Notes under the pieces: model-generated
The model's input: only the letters and a program-made list of their open reading frames with translations
Told to the model about the DNA's origin: nothing
Database searches by the model: none
Part shown: positions 62,967 through 64,000 of the stretch, piece after piece
Layout of the letters: every line of letters starts with the position of its first letter
Numbering within the stretch: the first letter of the stretch is position 1
Program-made: the position numbers and the translations under genes
Assembly (NCBI RefSeq): GCF_024055795.1
Contig: NZ_JAMXMY010000023.1
Location: forward strand, 96,260-160,259
Source of the DNA: Actinoallomurus purpureus
Lineage (GTDB): Bacteria > Actinomycetota > Actinomycetes > Streptosporangiales > Streptosporangiaceae
Length of the DNA stretch: 64,000 nucleotides
Reading direction: 5' to 3'

Positions 62967-63063
62967 GGCAAGAGTTAACCTGCTGACGGTCCATTCGACC
63001 AGCAGGTTGCCGAAAGTGGCCGTCTCCGTGGACCGATCAGCGGAGTTACCCCATCTCGCTGGG

Positions 63064-63793
63064 TCACACAGCCGCCACCGCAGTCGACCAGACGCGTTCG
63101 AAGCTGTCCAGGTAGATGCTTGCCATGTCGCCGTCCTCGGCCTTGCGAAGATGCAGGACCGGCATGGGACGCGGCTGCTCCATAAGAGTGCAGGTTGATC
63201 AGGCTGTCATCGTCGGCCCGGTAGATCGACGCGTAGAGCGTCGTGCGATGCAGTCGAATCTCGACACCGTTGATCTTGGCGAGAGGTCGAAACAACGCGA
63301 GAGAATTCCGCACCTTGGCTGCGATGGTCTCGCCGATTCCTTCACCTACTCCTCGTTCGGCTACTTGAGGACTAACCGGATCGCCGAGCAGGATTCGGAT
63401 GCGGACGCCTGCGAGCGCGCGGTTAGTGAGGATGCGAAGGATTCCGTTGTCTTCGGCGATAAAGAGCGCCGCGTAGACAAGGATCCCGATCTCCCGCTCT
63501 GCGGACGCGAAGAGTCGTAGCCATTCTTGGCGGGGCACCGCCCATCGGTGCGCATATGCGGCCTGAATACGTGCTGGCGCACTCAAAGTTGGCAGTGCCG
63601 CTTGTTTGGTTCGGGGCCAGATTTCGTCTTCGTCGATGCCGAGAAGGTTGGCGAGAGCGCGTCGGTAGCGCGGGTACGGCATGCGGCCGGCCATCCAGCG
63701 CTCGACGGTCTTCGGATCGACGCCAAGCCTCGCCGCTATCACAACCTCATCCAGTCCTGAGGCGGTGACCACCTTGCGAAGTCGGTCGTTCAT
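63064..63793 (-). pseudogene. XRE regulator with PLD-like C-terminal domain, single-base frameshift
   Basis: The N-terminus has a helix-turn-helix (LDEVVIAARLGVDPKTVERW). It continues AYAHRWAVPRQEWLRLFASA and EREIGILVYAALFIAED, then SIYRADDDSLINLHSYGA, which is the pattern of actinobacterial XRE proteins with a phospholipase-D-like fold. After that the expected ending (MPVLHLRKAEDGDMASIYLD followed by SFERVW) is in another frame. Removing one base in the CCC run at 63166-63168 restores 242 residues ending at TGA 63064. As written, the frame runs on to 62975 with unrelated residues. A sequencing error is possible. Confidence 0.7.
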
Positions 63794-63939
63794 CGTTTAC
63801 TCCCCTGCATCTCGCCGCGCCTACGGCAGCCTTCACGGACCGACCGCGTTCGACGTTAGATGACCACTAGGGGCAATGCCGTTCGGTTAGGAGTCTGACC
63901 TTCGGCGCAAGCGTCGGCGTTTCGGCTGGTGATATGGGT

Positions 63940-63997
63940 GCAGCCCTTGTAGGGGTTCCCGGGTCCGCCAAGACTCGTGTTCCTTCACAAGGGCTGC
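63940..63997. repeat. Inverted repeat at the right edge
   Basis: GCAGCCCTTGT (63940-63950) and ACAAGGGCTGC (63987-63997) are a perfect 11-bp inverted repeat separated by 36 nt. It could be a terminator-like stem for a gene beyond the window or a mobile-element end. The context to the right is not visible. Confidence 0.45.
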
Positions 63998-64000
63998 CGT

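Overview
The window is chromosomal DNA of a high-GC actinobacterium. Most genes have strongly GC-biased third positions, GTG starts are common, and neighbouring genes often overlap by ATGA or GTGA. The families present (GlfT2/Glf galactan enzymes, a DevS-like kinase, DUF1206, LytR-CpsA-Psr, DUF2637, DUF6262) are typical of Actinomycetota. An Actinomadura- or Streptosporangiales-like organism is my guess, but nothing here fixes the genus. I found no complete tRNA or rRNA gene and no CRISPR array.

Layout. 1-1.98 kb is a graveyard of broken accessory genes: a Toprim-like remnant, a DUF6262 remnant with an internal stop, and a C-terminal fragment of a larger protein. 2-10 kb encodes cell-surface proteins: a secreted LamG protein, a membrane-anchored Asp-box repeat protein, a SGNH-hydrolase lipoprotein and an acyltransferase. 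10-19 kb is a galactofuranan-type polysaccharide cluster: Wzt-like ATPase fused to a methyltransferase, Wzm-like permease, GlfT2, UDP-galactopyranose mutase, two family-2 glycosyltransferases and an LCP ligase. Together these could make UDP-Galf, polymerise it, export it and attach it to peptidoglycan. 19-28 kb is metabolic and redox: formaldehyde dehydrogenase, DMT transporter, aldo/keto reductase, membrane adenylate cyclase, HAD phosphatase, then ApbE/FMN-binding/ferric-reductase-like genes forming a transmembrane electron-transfer operon. 28-37 kb is signalling and stress: an OmpR-type two-component pair, a universal stress protein, a DevS-like kinase lacking the heme-pocket segment, a PNPOx-like protein, a CBS protein and a mini-DUF1206 protein, with two DevR/DosR-like palindromes. 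37-48 kb holds an AMP-ligase, a LarA-like protein, a His-rich secreted protein, two large unknown proteins side by side, an HNH protein and a YihY/BrkB membrane protein.

48-64 kb is an accessory island. It contains an XRE regulator divergent from coupled micro-genes, pentapeptide-like repeat proteins, a 3' half of tRNA-Val(CAC) that looks like an integration scar, DUF2637 integrative-element genes, a low-GC NACHT NTPase, a frameshifted IS5-type transposase, a second broken DUF2637 tail, a nuclease-helicase (DUF2075) next to a DUF3883 protein, an HsdM (type I restriction) remnant, a second pentapeptide-like protein and a frameshifted XRE regulator. This looks like a decayed integrative element that has become a defence island. 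The NACHT gene and the DUF2075/DUF3883 pair are the best candidates for little-described anti-phage systems.
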